Shown here one piece after another: positions 26,224-34,593 of a stretch of 56,008 bases of DNA (within the stretch, counting starts at the first letter, position 1; each line of letters begins with the position of its first letter). The position numbers were made by a program, and so were the translations under genes. Source of the DNA: a virus; the IMG/VR virus record IMGVR_UViG_3300009155_005254, positions 1-56,008 of that record; one strand, given 5' to 3'. The notes under the pieces were generated by a model, which was given only the letters and a program-made list of their open reading frames with translations, was not told the DNA's origin and did not search any database.

Positions 26224-26918
26224 ACTGGTCGCATTCTATAAAAATTTTCCATTATGGCTTTTCCATAAGTTGCATTTCCAAGGTTAATATCTGAGAAGCT
26301 ATCCCTTTGCGTTGCTAAGTATTCATTTGTACAAAATCCTTTATTTTGACTTAAAAAGTGTCTCATAAAAAACCCATCATAAGATTCATTTCTTGCTTGC
26401 CAATGAATAATATCTAATCCTTCTGGAATATGGCTTAAAATAGGTTTAAAGGCTGATGAGTTATATGATATCGCATGAGTAGTTAATGCACTTTTAATTC
26501 TTAATAAATTTGGACTTACTCTTTCTAGTGGTTCTTTAATTTTTTCATCTGTTACATTCATTCCAAGATAAAATATGTCCCACTCCTTATCTTTTATTTC
26601 ATTTACAGATAAGGCTAAATTTGTTATTGGATCATTATGAAATTCTACGTCATCTTCTAAAACCAATACATTTTTTACATTTTCATTATTACAAATTTTT
26701 ATGATTTCTCTATGGGAAGCTGTGCATCCACAAGCTCTAATATTAATAAATCTAAGTTGTTGAGGTAATTCTCCTATAAATTTAATTGCGTCAAATTTAA
26801 TTACTTTATTTTCAATTCCTAGCTTATTGAATTCTTCTAGACATTGTTGCCATTTATCAGTTCTTTCTGGAAGATTAATACAGTATATTCTTTCGAAAAA
26901 ATCAAATGGATTATTCAT
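26220..26918 (-). CDS. GT25-family glycosyltransferase (LPS-type)
   Basis: 232 residues. The start RIYCINLPERTDKWQQC, then ACGCTASHREIIKIC and VLVLEDDVEFHND, is the GT25 signature (EDD is the metal site). WDIFYLGMN and a THAISYNSSAF segment follow as in LPS galactosyltransferases. It is predicted to transfer galactose or a related sugar from a UDP donor. It overlaps neighbours by 4 and 8 nt in the glycan operon. Confidence 0.87.
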   Translation of the reverse strand: MNNPFDFFERIYCINLPERTDKWQQCLEEFNKLGIENKVIKFDAIKFIGELPQQLRFINIRACGCTASHREIIKICNNENVKNVLVLEDDVEFHNDPITNLALSVNEIKDKEWDIFYLGMNVTDEKIKEPLERVSPNLLRIKSALTTHAISYNSSAFKPILSHIPEGLDIIHWQARNESYDGFFMRHFLSQNKGFCTNEYLATQRDSFSDINLGNATYGKAIMENFYRMRPV

Positions 26919-27801
26919 ATATGAGATGTTTGTGATTTTGTCTATCTTTTTCTAAAATATTTGGAGAAAATTGATAATATGCCTGAGAATTAGTCCATCC
27001 TCCATTTTTTGCAGTTAAAAATTCTATAAATTTATTTGTTATATTTAAATCTATAACTTCTAATGGCATTTGAGAAAATGGGCTTTTTTTATTTTTTATA
27101 CTTTCTTGAATTAAAGTATTAGATGATTCTTCTGTTTTCCATTCTGAATTTAAGTTTCCATCGTATGTTGAGACGACTTTTTGACTTACTGACTTAGCTC
27201 CACCCATATAAGAATAATGCCATCCACCATTCTCTATTCTTGGCATGAAATCTTTATCTCTTCTTAATAGTTGAAGGCCCATGCCAAAAGACAATGTGTT
27301 TAAATATTTTAATCCTTCATATTTGCAAGCTACTGTTCCAGTAACATTCTTATTAGTATAGATATTTATATAATGAACAAAAAACATTTGATTTAATGCA
27401 ACAATTGGATATTTTATAATATCTTGAAAAATATTTTTATTTGGAATCTCATCACAATCTGAAATCATAATAATATCTTCATCTAAAAGATTTAGTTTTT
27501 CAATTTGTTCAAATAATCTTATTCTTTGCTCATGTTCTTTCGCCCCAATCTTTGCGTCTGGAAAAAATTTTAACATTAAAATATCAAATCTTCCATCTAG
27601 TTCTATTGGGGAATAAATAATCTTATCTTTAAATTCTTGTAATCTTTCATCTTTCCAAAAAAATAATTCTTTATCTTGGCCTTGGTGAGTTTTCGTAGCT
27701 TCATTAATTACGAAGTAATCTACTGTATCGTATAATTCTTTTATTCTAAGATATGCGATATCTTTTTCATTAAAATACATAAAGGAATCAATTAGTTTCA
27801 T
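26911..27801 (-). CDS. GT17-family glycosyltransferase (N-acetylglucosaminyltransferase-like)
   Basis: 296 residues. The opening KLIDSFMYFNEKDIAYLRIK and VDYFVINEATKTHQG is characteristic of GT17 (eukaryotic beta-1,4-mannosyl-glycoprotein GlcNAc-transferase family and bacterial and viral relatives). IIMISDCDEIPN holds the catalytic acids, and GGWHYSYMGG follows. Bacteriophage and giant-virus members are known, but the acceptor here is unknown. ATG 27801 forms an ATGA overlap with the upstream stop and was preferred to the in-frame ATG at 27813. Confidence 0.85.
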   Translation of the reverse strand: MKLIDSFMYFNEKDIAYLRIKELYDTVDYFVINEATKTHQGQDKELFFWKDERLQEFKDKIIYSPIELDGRFDILMLKFFPDAKIGAKEHEQRIRLFEQIEKLNLLDEDIIMISDCDEIPNKNIFQDIIKYPIVALNQMFFVHYINIYTNKNVTGTVACKYEGLKYLNTLSFGMGLQLLRRDKDFMPRIENGGWHYSYMGGAKSVSQKVVSTYDGNLNSEWKTEESSNTLIQESIKNKKSPFSQMPLEVIDLNITNKFIEFLTAKNGGWTNSQAYYQFSPNILEKDRQNHKHLIYE

Positions 27802-28634
27802 TGTAGTATCCATTGTTCCGAAGAATCAATTTCATCTAATGAATGATTCAAAATATTTAACCTGTAGAATCTTCTTATCAATCTTTCGTTATTAATAAAA
27901 AATTTCATATTATTATTAATTGGATTCATTCGCCAATATTCTTTTAATGAATCTAAATTAAATTTTATTCCCAAACTTTCGCAAAAAGATCTAAATTGTT
28001 GCCTTATGCTTTCTTGTTGTTGGTATCTTTCTGGAGTCTTGCCATTATCGTAATAATGAAGAACGCAATGATTTGATCTTCCATAAATAAAATAATATTT
28101 CATATCGCTATCTATATAATGTTTTCTTTGAGATGGTCTTTCCTCCCATGCGAATAATTGTTGATTTTTATTATAATATTCGTAAAGATCAATATAGCCA
28201 CCCCTCATTCCTTGAAGCCCCCAATGTGGACTTCCTTGAAATATCATGTCATCAAAGTACTTAACGAGAAAAGCTTTTTGTCTATCAACGCAACTATTTA
28301 CTTTATTCTTTTCTAGAAAATTTTCTATAAAATTACCCAAATTCTTTGCCCAATCTACATTTAATCTTTCGCAACTATCTCGAATAACTAACCAATCGCC
28401 ATTTTGCATTACATTTGCTCTTAAAAAGCCGTTCATTTGAAGATCGTGGTCATTTGACCATTCTCTATTTATAATCTTTCCTTGACCCTTTCTTTCATTT
28501 AATACTTCTAACGTACCATCTGTTGATCCTCCATCTACAAAAATTAACCCATCAAAATATTGATATATGTGTTTAGTCATATCGTCAATATTCTGCTTCT
28601 CATTTTGAGTAATGCCGCAGAGCCAGATTTTCAC
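27798..28634 (-). CDS. GT2-family glycosyltransferase
   Basis: 278 residues. ITQNEKQNIDDMTKHIYQY and LIFVDGGSTDGTLEVLNE are the GT2 nucleotide-sugar site; DWLVIRDSCERL replaces the usual DxD line. The C-terminal half (HWGLQGMRGGYIDLYEY, SNHCVLHYYDNGKTPE) is phage-type and not assigned. The start is GTG at 28632-28634, since no ATG precedes the GT2 fold in frame. A TATAAT 10 nt upstream with TTGGAC at 18 nt may drive it. Confidence 0.8.
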   Translation of the reverse strand: MKIWLCGITQNEKQNIDDMTKHIYQYFDGLIFVDGGSTDGTLEVLNERKGQGKIINREWSNDHDLQMNGFLRANVMQNGDWLVIRDSCERLNVDWAKNLGNFIENFLEKNKVNSCVDRQKAFLVKYFDDMIFQGSPHWGLQGMRGGYIDLYEYYNKNQQLFAWEERPSQRKHYIDSDMKYYFIYGRSNHCVLHYYDNGKTPERYQQQESIRQQFRSFCESLGIKFNLDSLKEYWRMNPINNNMKFFINNERLIRRFYRLNILNHSLDEIDSSEQWILQ

Positions 28635-28644
28635 AATTTAAAAA

Positions 28645-28674
28645 ATTATACTAGATTATTAAGAAAATGTCCAA
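28645..28674 (-). promoter_or_regulatory. Candidate promoter at the GT2/GT4 junction
   Basis: TTGGAC, 18 nt, TATAAT, 10 nt before the GTG start at 28634. It lies over the 3' end of the GT4 gene and is weaker than other members. Confidence 0.35.
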
Positions 28675-29611
28675 GCTTTTCTGTTTCTTGATTATTATCA
28701 ATAATTTGTCTTATTACATTAGCGGTTGTATATTGAAGAAAATATCTATAATCTTTGCTTTCGTATAAAGCTTTTAATTTAGCTATATATTCATATTCGC
28801 TTTCAAAAAATAATGCTGTTACATTTTCAATGCTCCAATGCATTAAGCTTTTATTTTGAATCATTTTACGATGCATTAGAACTGGCTTACCACAAGCCAT
28901 ACTTTCAATAACTGCTATGCCATATCCTTCTAGATGTTTAATATGTTGAGTTGCAATACTTGATTTTAAACTTTTGGTTAGTTCTTCTTGAGAACTATTG
29001 GCATGATAATGATAATCTATATATGGGGTAATTTGCTGTAGCGCTTTGCTCATATTGTATTCTTGATTGAAATTTTTTTCGTATTCTGAGATATAAATTC
29101 CAACTATATTACCATCTGTTGGTCCATCAAAAGTGCATCTGTCATAATCAATCCAAGGTTTATAATAAAGATGATTTACTTTATATTTATTTGCTAATGC
29201 ATATCCAACATAATCGGCACAAAGATAATTTTTAATAATATAAAATGGATATGCTCCGTCCCAATAATCATTTCCGCTATAACAAACTAGTTTGCTAGTA
29301 TCTTTTAAATACGGCCAAATTTCATTTAATATTTCAAATTGACTTTCAAAACTTGTGATAAATACTACTTCTGGTTTAATATCTAATATTTGATCTTTAT
29401 TTAAAACTTTTACATTTTTATATTGGAATTCAATATCTGCTTTTTCTTGAGTCCAAGATGTATTCCATATCCATTGATTAAAGTCTTTGGGTGGAAAATT
29501 TGTTGGAATATATTCGTTGCTGGGTAGAATTAAGGTATGACCAAGCTTATGGAATGCTTTTGCTATATTTTTTGTTAGATTTAAATGTATATCTGGCCAA
29601 AATATGTTCAA
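28646..29611 (-). CDS. GT4-like (GT-B) glycosyltransferase
   Basis: 321 residues. The C-terminal donor-site pattern HLEGYGIAVIESMACGKPV is the GT4 E-x7-E motif region, followed by a VTALFFESEYEYIAKL helix. The N-terminal acceptor half begins NIFWPDIHLNLTKNIAKAF. No in-frame ATG or GTG exists near the required N-terminus, so the start is TTG at 29609-29611 (stop codons close the frame just upstream). It is the first gene of the glycosylation island. Confidence 0.75.
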   Translation of the reverse strand: MNIFWPDIHLNLTKNIAKAFHKLGHTLILPSNEYIPTNFPPKDFNQWIWNTSWTQEKADIEFQYKNVKVLNKDQILDIKPEVVFITSFESQFEILNEIWPYLKDTSKLVCYSGNDYWDGAYPFYIIKNYLCADYVGYALANKYKVNHLYYKPWIDYDRCTFDGPTDGNIVGIYISEYEKNFNQEYNMSKALQQITPYIDYHYHANSSQEELTKSLKSSIATQHIKHLEGYGIAVIESMACGKPVLMHRKMIQNKSLMHWSIENVTALFFESEYEYIAKLKALYESKDYRYFLQYTTANVIRQIIDNNQETEKLGHFLNNLV

Positions 29612-29649
29612 TACATATACTATTTAAAATATTTTATTTTTCTAAAAAA

Positions 29650-31065
29650 TTATCCACCATTAGGATCTAGTATCGGATCCGAATTTTCGGTTACACGGGT
29701 TTGGTTCCCACCGTTATTTGGATTACCATCAGTGGTATTAGTGCCTCCAGTTTCTTGTGAAGATCCAACTCTAGTTGGATCACTAGTTGATAAGTCGGCA
29801 TCTTCAGGTATTCTAAGATCTGTAGGAGGAACATATGCTGCTGCTGCTTGTTGAGCAGCAAGTTGTTCATTTTGAAGTCGAGTTCTCATGTTATTCATTC
29901 TTTCTCTAAGTCTAGCCATGAGCTGTTGCATTCTTCCAACTTCAGCAAGGTAATTATTAGGATTAATACCGAGACTAAGAATTAAATTATTAATAAAAAA
30001 ACTTCCATTCAAATCTCTGCCAAATCCAAAACTTGCCCCTAAGTTAAATACTCCATCACTTTTTGAATCTATGTTAAATTTAAATCTAAAACCTTCAACA
30101 GGAAGAACTGGTGGAACTCGAAAACTTCCACCATTTTTTACAACATCCCATATATTTCTAAGAATGCCAGATCCTCCATTACCGTTTGCGTCTACAGGAG
30201 TTCCTAGCCAATTATCAAAGCTACTGTGACTTCCAACTGGTTGTTGTACGAAAAATTTGTCTATAATATTATTGATTGTCTGTTCATTTGGTACTTCGTC
30301 TATTCTAATCTTAAAAGAGGAGTCGTTTAATTGTACTTGTCCAACGCCTTTTGGCACAGTCCAAATAACAATACATTTTGCACAAATTTTTGTATCCCAT
30401 ACTCCTGTATTACGTCCTTCTCTCTTTACAGCTGAAACTGATTGAATTCCATCAGGTGAGGTAAGAATTGTAAAATTTCCTTCTAATGTACTTTTTAAGT
30501 AATAATCAAATACATTACTCTGCGCTCCATAGAGTCTAGTAAATGCTTTTTCGAAAAAATCCCTACATTGAAAAATATGTGGCCCAGCAAAAAATGGATT
30601 TTTTCCATTACATAAATAAAAAGCACCGCAATCATTTAATATACCATCTTTTTCTTCTGCTTTGTTTACAATTGCGACAGCAATTCTTTGAATCCAACTT
30701 TCAGTAATTTGTTTGTTTGGATAAGCTTCAGCGAATTGTGACATAATTTCTTCAGAAACTATTTGTACAGGTCCTGGATGCCATATAGTTTGATCTGTGT
30801 ATTCTCCCTTAAAAATTTCTTTTATTCTAATATTTTCTGGACTATATTCGTCTCCATCTTTATCAAAATATATTTTTCCAGCTAACTTTTCTCCACCAGC
30901 TTTTGTTTGATAAACAGATATTCCTGTGGCCTCAATTGATATACCATTAGCTGGAAGACCACATGCAAGAACGTCATCACATTGATTGCGGTCAATGAAT
31001 GCAATTTCTTGATTCGATACAATCTCATCCCATCTTTCACATCTTAATCCTATAGGAATAGCCAT
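29650..31065 (-). CDS. Large virion-like protein with Gly/Asn/Pro-rich C-terminal tail
   Basis: 471 residues, no recognised family. The N-terminal two thirds are a mixed globular region with scattered cysteines (GLRCERWDEIV, RNQCDDVLACGLP, NDCGAFYLCNG). A Gly/Phe-rich beta region follows near 315-360, then a coiled coil around 375-405 (GRMQQLMARLRERMNNMR), and an Ala/Gln then Thr/Asn/Gly low-complexity tail. Codon use is less AT-rich than its neighbours. The size, tail and TGTAA promoter shared with the Cys-rich pair point to a structural or adsorption protein. This is inference. Confidence 0.55.
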   Translation of the reverse strand: MAIPIGLRCERWDEIVSNQEIAFIDRNQCDDVLACGLPANGISIEATGISVYQTKAGGEKLAGKIYFDKDGDEYSPENIRIKEIFKGEYTDQTIWHPGPVQIVSEEIMSQFAEAYPNKQITESWIQRIAVAIVNKAEEKDGILNDCGAFYLCNGKNPFFAGPHIFQCRDFFEKAFTRLYGAQSNVFDYYLKSTLEGNFTILTSPDGIQSVSAVKREGRNTGVWDTKICAKCIVIWTVPKGVGQVQLNDSSFKIRIDEVPNEQTINNIIDKFFVQQPVGSHSSFDNWLGTPVDANGNGGSGILRNIWDVVKNGGSFRVPPVLPVEGFRFKFNIDSKSDGVFNLGASFGFGRDLNGSFFINNLILSLGINPNNYLAEVGRMQQLMARLRERMNNMRTRLQNEQLAAQQAAAAYVPPTDLRIPEDADLSTSDPTRVGSSQETGGTNTTDGNPNNGGNQTRVTENSDPILDPNGG

Positions 31066-31073
31066 ACTGTTAT

Positions 31074-31078
31074 TTACA
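31074..31078 (-). promoter_or_regulatory. TGTAA element (second promoter class)
   Basis: CGTGTAAATA on the minus strand; TGTAA ends exactly 8 nt before ATG 31065, without a -35. Confidence 0.45.
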
Positions 31079-31102
31079 CGCGAATTATATAAAAAAGAAT
31101 AA

Positions 31103-31490
31103 TGGACCCGAGAGGAATTGAACCTCTGTCTTTTAAAAATCTAAATTAAAATACTACAAGTTTAGTTCTTTTTGTTTTTAGCTCTATATAGATAAAGAAC
31201 AAACATACTTAGCGATTTTATTTTTAATATTGAATAAAATAAGAATAAAAAAACTTATTATACTCAAACATCTAATTACGCAACTATCCAATAGATGTAT
31301 CATGGTAGTCACGCTGTAGAACTTAGGCTACAGAAGCGGTCATCTCAACTAGAGAAGCTCTTGCAGAGATATGACCTTTATATTTTGCTGTTTTGGCAGT
31401 TAATATAAGTGAAACTTTTTAAGGAGTCCTCGATTCAACCTCCACTTGCATTCTAATTCATTTCTTTAAAATCGAAACCAGTACGGGCCC
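31103..31490 (-). ncRNA. ssrA: Transfer-messenger RNA (tmRNA)
   Basis: A 388-nt one-piece tmRNA. The 5' end GGGCCCG pairs over all seven positions (one G-U) with CGGGTCC at the 3' end, followed by discriminator A; CCA is not encoded. TGGTTTCGAT follows the 5' stem, as in bacterial tmRNA, and the T arm is AGAGG, TTCAATT, CCTCT. The tag frame runs from 31388 down to the TAA at 31323: resume codon GCA, 21 residues starting AKYKGHIS and ending MTASVA, a protease-type hydrophobic/Ala end. It would rescue stalled ribosomes and tag proteins for degradation, using host SmpB or a phage SmpB outside this window. Confidence 0.93.
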
Positions 31491-31519
31491 ATTGAGAAAG
31501 AACTAACTAATCTTACACA

Positions 31520-31729
31520 TTATAAAGCTTTTAACAGTTTTTGGCAATCTTTTTTATAAACAAAATTAAACTTAATTCTTGATCCATTTATATCTGAAAT
31601 TAATTGGGGTATAGCAATACATGGATACTGATCTGGCTTATCATAAATATTCTCATTAGAAATATTATAATACTTTACGCATTTACTAGCGTAAACTGAC
31701 CATCTGGCTTTATTTTTTATAATTTCCAT
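31520..31729 (-). CDS. Hypothetical protein, 69 aa
   Basis: Not recognised. A small basic alpha/beta protein with YKKDCQKLLKAL at the end and an early KARWSVYASKCVKYY stretch. It lies 29 nt upstream of the tmRNA on the same strand, so the two could share a transcript with processing of the tmRNA 5' end. TATAAT lies 8 nt before the ATG without a clear -35, and faces a divergent promoter for the apparent structured RNA. Confidence 0.5.
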   Translation of the reverse strand: MEIIKNKARWSVYASKCVKYYNISNENIYDKPDQYPCIAIPQLISDINGSRIKFNFVYKKDCQKLLKAL

Positions 31730-31751
31730 TTCTACTTATTATAAATAAAAT

Positions 31752-31780
31752 TTGACAAAAGTGCAAATTTAATATAATAT
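31752..31780 (+). promoter_or_regulatory. Sigma70-like promoter of the putative structured RNA
   Basis: Perfect TTGACA at 31752-31757, with TAATAT at 17 nt (31775-31780) or TATAAT at 15 nt (31773-31778). Predicted +1 is near 31785-31787. It does not abut any start codon, unlike the other strong promoters here. Confidence 0.7.
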
Positions 31781-31786
31781 AAATTA

Positions 31787-32150
31787 ACATAGTTCCCAAT
31801 TAGAGCAGTTTGTTGATGTCAAACAATCAACTATCAATCCCTGAGATAGCAATGTCATAAGGGCTGACAACTATTAAAACCTTCATTTGTACATAATATG
31901 GCTAAAGAAGGAAATGTAGCTATAGGCATCGCAGAATGTAGTGATCGAAGCTACCTCTGATCAATAAGTGCGATGGCCCTTTTACCGCTGAGATCGCGGT
32001 AAAATTTGGAGTCAAAAGAAAAGTTGGATTGATAATACTCAACTTCAGATATATAAAATCTGGAGGTAAAGCCCTTTTGGATATCAAAGAAAAGTTAAAT
32101 AATTCAGGAAACTATATTAATATCAAACTTAATTCTTATAGTATTTATTC
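31787..32150 (+). ncRNA. Putative structured non-coding RNA with pseudoknots (no known family recognised)
   Basis: About 360 bases without a plausible gene but with a strong promoter. Helices visible: 31808-31812/31820-31824; 31853-31857/31865-31869 with an outer ATAG/CTAT pair; 31916-31921/31949-31954 crossing 31927-31933/31969-31975 (a pseudoknot, 6 and 7 bp); 31981-31988/31996-32003 (8 bp, TTTACCGC with GCGGTAAA); 32043-32050/32058-32065; and 32111-32116/32137-32142 near the 3' end. The loop AAGGGC at 31859-31864 can pair with GCCCTT at 31976-31981 or 32071-32076. I do not see RNase P, 6S, SRP, group I/II intron or riboswitch consensus. The 3' end is a guess. A leader of the downstream membrane gene cannot be excluded. 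Confidence 0.55.
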
Positions 32151-32171
32151 GTGTAATTTATAATACATATT

Positions 32172-33134
32172 ATGTTTAAATATATATTAGGATTATCTGC
32201 ATTTATTTTAGCTTCGTGTGCTGCATTTTTTTCAATCAAAGGAATAGCTCTTCTTTTTGCGGCTAGCTTTTGGAGCGTTGGGATAATGGCTGGAAGCTTA
32301 GAGATAGCTAAATTAGTAACTGCAAGTTATCTATATAGATGCTGGTATTCAGTTCATGATTTATTGAAGAAATATATGTTATCTGCAACTATATTGCTTA
32401 TGTGCATAACAAGTCTTGGTATATTTGGTTTTCTTTCTGATGCTTTTCAGCGTAATTTTTCTCAATACTCTTTAAATTTAAATAAAATACAAAGTTTAAA
32501 ATCTCAACAAAATTTCTATATATCTCAAATAGATTTTAATAAAAATAAATTAAAAGATCTTATAGAATTACAAAAAACATATCAAACATCTTTGGATAAT
32601 GCTGTAAAACAAGATGTTACTACAACTAAAACTACTAGCGGCGGATTTTTTAGTTCAGATAAAACTGAAAAAGTAACAGATATTAAATTAGTAGAAAGTA
32701 AAAATAAAATAGTTGAAGGATCTCAAAGCAATATTAATAATTTATTTTCTCAAATATCAACAGTAACTCTTGATCTTCAAAATCTAGAAAAACAAAGTTT
32801 AGATAATAACCAAGAAATAATGAAGCTTGAAAGCGATAATACCAAAGGTGAAATTGGCACATTTAAATTTGTAGCAGATGCATTTGGATTAAAGATAGAA
32901 ACTGCTGTTAGAATATTTATTATATTAATAGTTATAGTATTTGACCCATTAGCAGTATGTTTGGTTATAGCTTATAATTCATTAAATAAACAACAAAATA
33001 ATCAAGAAATAAAAGAGCAAAAAATAGAAAAAAACTTTCAAAATCCTATAGATAAATTAAATACAATATATAGAAATTTTAAAAGAGGCACTAAAAAACA
33101 ACATAACTTAGAGCTAGCAGATCCTAATTTATAG
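32172..33134 (+). CDS. Membrane protein with large coiled-coil loop
   Basis: 320 residues. Three hydrophobic segments lie at about 4-28, 30-52 and 68-92. A long extramembrane coiled coil (about 100-225, Gln/Asn/Lys-rich) contains a Ser/Thr/Gly linker (TTKTTSGGFFSSDK). A fourth hydrophobic segment is at about 243-268 (IFIILIVIVFDPLAV). The tail is charged. The motif AGSLEIAKLVTASYLYRCW in helix 2 recalls membrane proteins of aquatic T4-like phages, whose function is unknown. TATAAT ends 7 nt before the ATG. It could act in envelope remodelling, virion membrane contact or superinfection; the sequence does not say. Confidence 0.65.
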   Translation: MFKYILGLSAFILASCAAFFSIKGIALLFAASFWSVGIMAGSLEIAKLVTASYLYRCWYSVHDLLKKYMLSATILLMCITSLGIFGFLSDAFQRNFSQYSLNLNKIQSLKSQQNFYISQIDFNKNKLKDLIELQKTYQTSLDNAVKQDVTTTKTTSGGFFSSDKTEKVTDIKLVESKNKIVEGSQSNINNLFSQISTVTLDLQNLEKQSLDNNQEIMKLESDNTKGEIGTFKFVADAFGLKIETAVRIFIILIVIVFDPLAVCLVIAYNSLNKQQNNQEIKEQKIEKNFQNPIDKLNTIYRNFKRGTKKQHNLELADPNL

Positions 33135-33141
33135 AAAATAG

Positions 33142-33146
33142 TGTAA
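33142..33146 (+). promoter_or_regulatory. TGTAA element (second promoter class)
   Basis: AGTGTAATAT, TGTAA exactly 8 nt before ATG 33155, no -35. Confidence 0.5.
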
Positions 33147-33154
33147 TATTTCTT

Positions 33155-34573
33155 ATGAGTAGCTGTCAAGAATGTACTGCATGTTATGATCCAGGAATAG
33201 AAATAGGATGGATAAATTCTAGTGTAGTAGCAGATGGTTTTTATATGGGTTTTGCTGCATATAAAGCAACACCAGAGAACGCTAGAAAACGATGGGCAAA
33301 TTATACTGAAAAAATAATTAGTTCAGCGCAAGGTCAATCGTATTGTTCGAGTACTTCAGAGGATGATGACTGTCCTGCTGATACCGACCCAACAACGCCA
33401 GGTACACTACCACACTATGCAATGATATATTCTTCAAATTCGCAATATCAAGGAAAACTTGAGTCAACAACTTCATTTTCAGATATTCAAAATTCAGATG
33501 GATCAGTATACACAGAAAAAAATTATAAATGGAAAGAAAGTGATTCATATAATGCTCAAAGTTTTCCTGGACCAGGATCTTGCGATGGAAATGGTTGTAC
33601 TGGTCCTTATGGAATAACTCAAATAGGCAATCCAAGTAGTAGTTATAGTAATAGTGGTTCAGTATCTTATAGAGAAGCACCACAAAATACAAGTCCATGT
33701 AGTAGTTACTGGCCATATGAACAAAAAGGTTTAAATGTTAGCAAAAGTAATACTTCTCAAGAAAATAGTTATCAAGATATTCCAGACGAAGGTAAATATT
33801 GCGATGGATATACTACTAGTCAAACCTTAACAGATGAAAAAGCTAGTTTTAGTTCTCCATCAATTTGTAGTGGCCCAAACACAAAGATTAACACGGATAC
33901 AACTGAAAGTAGTGTTACAATTAGTTATAATACTAATACTTCTTCTAAGACACAAAGCTGTAGCGATTCTTATACATGTAGTGCTTCTATCTCTTATAGT
34001 CTTGAAAATCAATATGATGTATATGAAAAATCATTAACTCTTGCAAAAAATGCATCTGACATAAACATGCAATCTGAATTAGGTGGACAGCATTTATGTA
34101 ATGGATATGGTGGACCTAGATATGGTAACGATTGCGATTTTGGTGTTATTGGTAGCGTTCTTACTCATGTAAATTCATTATTAACTGATGAAGAAACAGA
34201 ACATTATAAATATTATGATATTTATGATGGTTGGGTATATCCATGCAGAATACAATATCAGAACAATAAACCTTATGTTCAAGTCGCTAAAGATGTTTTT
34301 GATAGAGTAGAATCATTTGATATTAAACTATATTTTTATGTTCTTTTAACTGATATAAATCCATGTAATGGTGGAGAAGAGGGTGAGGATTACGTATCAG
34401 TTAAAGAAACGACCATTTCATGTAGCAAAGGAAGTGCATGGAAAACAACTGGAGACCATTACTATTTCTTAGGAGAAGCACTTACAAGTGATGATACAAT
34501 GCCTTCTGGAGAGACTCATTATAAAGAGACAAATGTTTGTTATGTTGTAGAAACAATGAATTTTAAAGCTTAA
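33155..34573 (+). CDS. Cys-rich virion-like protein, paralogue A
   Basis: 472 residues. It opens with SSCQECTACYDPG and is dense in Ser, Tyr, Asn and Cys over residues 55-290, then becomes a more conserved alpha/beta region: SLLTDEETEHYKYYDIYDG, VQVAKDVFDRVESF, INPCNGGEEGEDYVS. No signal peptide or membrane helix. The next gene is a clear tandem copy with the same ends and a diverged middle. Shared ends with a variable centre suggest a surface or fibre protein whose middle contacts a variable target (inference). Confidence 0.6.
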   Translation: MSSCQECTACYDPGIEIGWINSSVVADGFYMGFAAYKATPENARKRWANYTEKIISSAQGQSYCSSTSEDDDCPADTDPTTPGTLPHYAMIYSSNSQYQGKLESTTSFSDIQNSDGSVYTEKNYKWKESDSYNAQSFPGPGSCDGNGCTGPYGITQIGNPSSSYSNSGSVSYREAPQNTSPCSSYWPYEQKGLNVSKSNTSQENSYQDIPDEGKYCDGYTTSQTLTDEKASFSSPSICSGPNTKINTDTTESSVTISYNTNTSSKTQSCSDSYTCSASISYSLENQYDVYEKSLTLAKNASDINMQSELGGQHLCNGYGGPRYGNDCDFGVIGSVLTHVNSLLTDEETEHYKYYDIYDGWVYPCRIQYQNNKPYVQVAKDVFDRVESFDIKLYFYVLLTDINPCNGGEEGEDYVSVKETTISCSKGSAWKTTGDHYYFLGEALTSDDTMPSGETHYKETNVCYVVETMNFKA

Positions 34574-34580
34574 ATTTTAG

Positions 34581-34585
34581 TGTAA
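34581..34585 (+). promoter_or_regulatory. TGTAA element (second promoter class)
   Basis: AGTGTAAAAT, TGTAA exactly 8 nt before ATG 34594; the flanking sequence is nearly identical to that before paralogue A. Confidence 0.5.
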
Positions 34586-34593
34586 AATTTCTT

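Noticed and set aside
29585-29854. Plus-strand frame opposite the end of the large virion-like gene
   Set aside because: It is antisense to a low-complexity Thr/Asn/Gly tail and has no start signal or homology-like sequence.
31787-32150. RNase P RNA, group I intron or thiamine-type riboswitch
   Set aside because: RNase P core sequences, the P7-type GACUA pattern and a complete thi-box order are absent; isolated CTGAGA-like words were not enough.
33318-33716. Minus-strand 132-codon frame inside the Cys-rich gene
   Set aside because: A Tyr/His/Leu-rich mirror of Ser/Asn/Tyr codons on the coding strand; no promoter spacing and covered by a convincing gene.
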